Source: Desulfobulbus sp.
Lineage (GTDB): Bacteria; Desulfobacterota; Desulfobulbia; Desulfobulbales; Desulfobulbaceae
Length of the DNA: 7,190 nt
Direction: 5' to 3'
Assembly (NCBI GenBank): GCA_028684915.1
Contig: JAQUEZ010000296.1
Location: 1 to 7,190, forward strand
A model generated the notes under the pieces. The model was not told the origin of the DNA and did no database searches. It saw only the letters and a list, made by a program, of their open reading frames with translations. Position numbers and translations under genes: made by a program. Positions 5,491 through 7,190 of the stretch are shown piece by piece (the first letter of the stretch is position 1; each line of letters starts with the position of its first letter).

Positions 5491-6165
5491 ATGAAATCCA
5501 GGGAGTTAGAAAAAATACTGAACCCCTGCCTCCATGGTGGAAAACTTCCATAATTCCCGTACTGATGTTCGGGTTTTCCATTCTGATATGGATAGCCGTC
5601 AGGGCTTATGGTGATGCGCCGCCGATCCCGGACAAGGTCGTAAACGCCAAGGGTGAAATTATATTCAGCGGAGCTGAAATACGAGTTGGCTTTTGGATTT
5701 TGTTGGTGCCGGAATTTTCGGTTTTCTGATAAACCTGCCCATAGTCAGTTGTTTCGAAGTGGGCACCCTGCTCACGCCGAATCACGGCCATGCCGCGATG
5801 ATGGGAGTCTTCGGCATGCTGGCGCTGGCGATCACGGTTTTTGCCCTGCGCCAGGTATCCACGGAGAAAACGTGGAAAAAAACGGAGAAGTATGTGCGAA
5901 CCTCCTTCTGGGGGCTGAATGCCGGGCTTGCGTAAATGGTCGTGACGAATCTTTTCCCGGGCGGCGTGCTCCAGTTCGCGGATGTCCTCAACCACGGCTA
6001 CTGGCATGCCAGGGGAGCGGATTTCACAATTCCATCAGGATCATCAAGTGGTTGCGCATGCCCGCTGATGTAATCTTCATCGGCCTGGGTGTTGTTCCGA
6101 TTCTGGTCGCGGCCTGGCTCACCTGGACAGGACAGGGAAAGATTGTTGACGACACTGGTCATTGA
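5491..6165 (+). pseudogene. norB: Quinol-dependent nitric oxide reductase (qNor) pseudogene, internally deleted
   Basis: The intact enzyme is a membrane protein of roughly 750 residues that reduces NO to N2O with quinol. Here only the ends remain. The N-terminal part has one membrane helix and the hallmark DAPPIPDKVVNAKGEIIFSG (about 5529-5680). It joins near 5681-5690 directly to the C-terminal part GAGIFGFLINLPIVS...NHGHAAMMGVFGML, which holds the HGH haem-ligand histidines (codons 5783-5791), then SFWGLNAGLA, LFPGGVLQFADVLNHGYWHAR and WLRMPADVIFIGLG. More than 500 residues are lost. Further lesions: one missing base in an A run at 5510-5515 (frame of ATG 5491 to the PPWW frame), one near 5695 (GFW to DFVGAG), a TAA at 5933-5935 between GLA and MVV, and one missing base near 6023-6028. 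The last frame stops at 6163-6165. Nonfunctional with high confidence. Confidence 0.88.
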
Positions 6166-6218
6166 AAGGAAAAGCGAATTTAACCTTGTCTACCCATGGC
6201 GCCTTCGTCATTTCCCTT

Positions 6219-6504
6219 TTATTTTCTGAACCCGAGTAACGCCTTCAGGAATTCCCGGTTCAGTTTCCCGATGAATCTGACGCTGATCCCTTTGGGACAG
6301 ACGGCCTCGCATTCATAGTGATTGCCGCAGTTGCAGAAACCCTCTTCGGTCATAGCCCTTGTCATGGCACGCACACGCCTTGCCGCCTCGGGGCTCCACT
6401 GGGGCAGGATTGCCAGATGGGAAACTTGGCGCCGGCAAACAGAATGGCGGAGCCATTGGGGCTACCGGCTACGCACGTACCGCAGCAGGTACTCTCTGCA
6501 CGAG
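6219..6504 (-). pseudogene. sdhB: sdhB/frdB remnant: iron-sulfur subunit C-terminal piece
   Basis: Read on the minus strand, two adjacent frames together match the C-terminal third of the iron-sulfur subunit of succinate dehydrogenase/fumarate reductase, which passes electrons between flavin and quinone. The first frame gives TCCGTCVAGSPNGSAILFAGAKF. One missing base near 6419-6422 shifts to HLAILPQWSPEAARRVRAM, EEGFCNCGNHYECEAVCPKGI, FIGKLNREFLKAL and a TAA at 6219-6221. The usual cluster motif CxxCxxC...CP is degraded: the expected CVAACP reads CVAGSP. The N-terminal two thirds with the plant-type 2Fe-2S cluster are absent, as homology starts right at the stop codon of the neighbouring ABM gene. 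No sdhA or sdhC is present. Confidence 0.82.
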
Positions 6505-6795
6505 CTATCCCGCAATTACCTTGTAGAAAGCCGGTGAGGGTTTTCCGTCAAACAGGGGGGTTACTTTTTCTCCGAACACGTCGTGAAGGGGGCTGGCGTG
6601 CATCTCCTCGAACGCGGCCTGGGCTTCGAACTCTACGACGGCCGCAAAAGTTCCTCCCTTTACAGGATCTAGGTGCCGTCTCCGGATAAAGCCCTTAAAC
6701 CCGGAAAACACCTGGTTCGAGGACGTAAACCATTGCAAAAAATCGGATTCTTTGCCCGCCCTGATCGGCAGAAAGGAAATTATGACTACGAACAT
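6505..6795 (-). CDS. ABM-superfamily protein (antibiotic biosynthesis monooxygenase-like)
   Basis: A 96-residue protein starting MFVVIISFLPIRAGKESDF, followed by FSGFKGFIRRRHLDPVKGGTFAAVVEFE, a helix beginning EEMHASPLHDV and an ending PSPAFYKVI. This order of strand, helix, GFxxRR strand and E-F-E strand is that of small ABM-type alpha/beta-barrel dimers. It belongs to a different subgroup from the ABM gene on the other strand: the two share fold features but little direct sequence. The start is well supported, with GGAGG (plus-strand CCTCC 6802-6806) 6 bases before the ATG. It lies 92 bases downstream of the DUF488 gene on the same strand. The TAG stop (6505-6507) touches the sdhB remnant, but the protein appears complete. 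The substrate is unknown. Confidence 0.82.
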   Translation of the reverse strand: MFVVIISFLPIRAGKESDFLQWFTSSNQVFSGFKGFIRRRHLDPVKGGTFAAVVEFEAQAAFEEMHASPLHDVFGEKVTPLFDGKPSPAFYKVIAG

Positions 6796-6836
6796 GAGTA
6801 ACCTCCAGTCTTCATTGCCGCCAGCCCATGCCCAGC

Positions 6837-6854
6837 CGGCAAGTTATCTTGCCG
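6837..6854. repeat. Perfect 7-bp hairpin between DUF488 and ABM genes
   Basis: CGGCAAG (6837-6843), a TTAT loop and CTTGCCG (6848-6854) form a perfect stem in the 92-base gap between the two minus-strand genes. No U tract follows on either strand, so it is not a standard terminator. It might be an operator, an mRNA-processing or attenuating structure, or chance. Confidence 0.4.
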
Positions 6855-6887
6855 ACATTCAGTTTGGCCGGAGCAAGCGCGGGGGGT

Positions 6888-7190
6888 CTACAACTTACCT
6901 TCGAGGAATGCCTTGAGCGCGACGGCGTTGTTGTGCTCCTCGTCGTGGGCGCTGTAGAGCAGTGTGACCGTTCCCTGTCGTGCCTCATCCAGAAGCGGCT
7001 TCCAGGAGTCCTGATTTCCCTCCAGTTCAGTGAAATAGCGGAGCCTGAATTCCTCCCATTTGGTGGGTTCGTGTCCGAACCAGCGACGCAGCGCGTCACT
7101 GGGCGCGACATCTTTTATCCAGCCATCCATTCTCAGGTCCTCTTTTTTCATTCCCCGCGGCCAAAGCCTTTCGACGAGAAATCTCTTGCC
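6888..7190 (-). CDS. DUF488-family protein, 5' end outside window
   Basis: The minus-strand frame is open to the window edge and ends with TAG at 6888-6890; 100 residues are visible. The hallmark VERLWPRG is near the visible start, followed by MDGWIKDVAPSDALRRWFGHEPTKWEEFRLRYF and VTLLYSAHDEEHNNAVALKAFL, all characteristic of the COG3189/DUF488 (YeaO-like) family. Family members are about 115-120 residues, so some 15-20 residues are missing. An internal ATG at 7151 follows the hallmark motif and is not the start. Biochemical function is unknown. It precedes the ABM gene on the same strand, with a hairpin in the gap. Confidence 0.9.
   Translation of the reverse strand, partial: GKRFLVERLWPRGMKKEDLRMDGWIKDVAPSDALRRWFGHEPTKWEEFRLRYFTELEGNQDSWKPLLDEARQGTVTLLYSAHDEEHNNAVALKAFLEGKL

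Noticed and set aside
5443..5553. Small open frame starting MNIHDLDSRL before the qNor remnant
   Set aside because: Its later part reads the qNor PPWW codons out of frame; it is better explained as qNor leader DNA with one missing base.
1..7190. tRNA or rRNA genes
   Set aside because: No cloverleaf-like arrangement with GGTTCGA-type arms or rRNA consensus segments was recognised on either strand.

Overview
This GC-rich bacterial window is probably from a proteobacterium in the broad sense. A bifunctional hydrolase/OsmC fusion, a YheU-type small protein, an Rnk homologue, a quinol-type NO reductase remnant and a DUF488 protein point to Gammaproteobacteria or a Desulfuromonas-like lineage. That placement is inference from gene families only. 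No complete, previously undescribed system is visible. What stands out is a short accessory stretch in which intact small genes alternate with at least five broken ones and with mobile-DNA remains.

Layout. From 2 to 2065 (+) lie most of an ADP-ribosylglycohydrolase-family gene (5' end outside the window) and an intact alpha/beta hydrolase-OsmC fusion gene. Directly after the fusion's stop codon comes a headless wrbA fragment (2067-2573), closed by a strong hairpin terminator (2626-2650). From 2574 to 2971 there is no gene. This stretch holds several inverted repeats sharing a GGGACT core, including a 179-bp MITE-like element (2740-2918) with 17-bp perfect terminal inverted repeats and flanking TTA triplets. 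From 2972 to 4054 (+) lie a YheU-like gene, an antibiotic-biosynthesis-monooxygenase (ABM)-fold gene, and a DUF456 membrane-protein gene that has lost its 3' end.

That 3' end is replaced by a minus-strand IS4-type transposase remnant (4041-4894), itself frameshifted and lacking its last third. An A/T-richer stretch follows with an rnk homologue (4986-5414) and a collapsed quinol-dependent nitric oxide reductase pseudogene (5491-6165). The latter retains only the N-terminal segment and the last two or three helices, with a stop and several frameshifts. On the minus strand at the right edge lie a DUF488 gene (5' end cut by the window), a second ABM-fold gene, and a frameshifted C-terminal piece of a succinate dehydrogenase/fumarate reductase iron-sulfur subunit.

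How it fits together. Several of the genes and remnants act at the quinone/redox level: WrbA quinone reductase, two ABM-type proteins, quinol NO reductase and SdhB. OsmC handles peroxides. This may reflect a decayed redox or nitrosative-stress island reshaped by IS activity and deletions, but shared theme is not proof of shared function. Some single-base lesions could be sequencing or assembly errors; the large truncations and the internal deletion could not.
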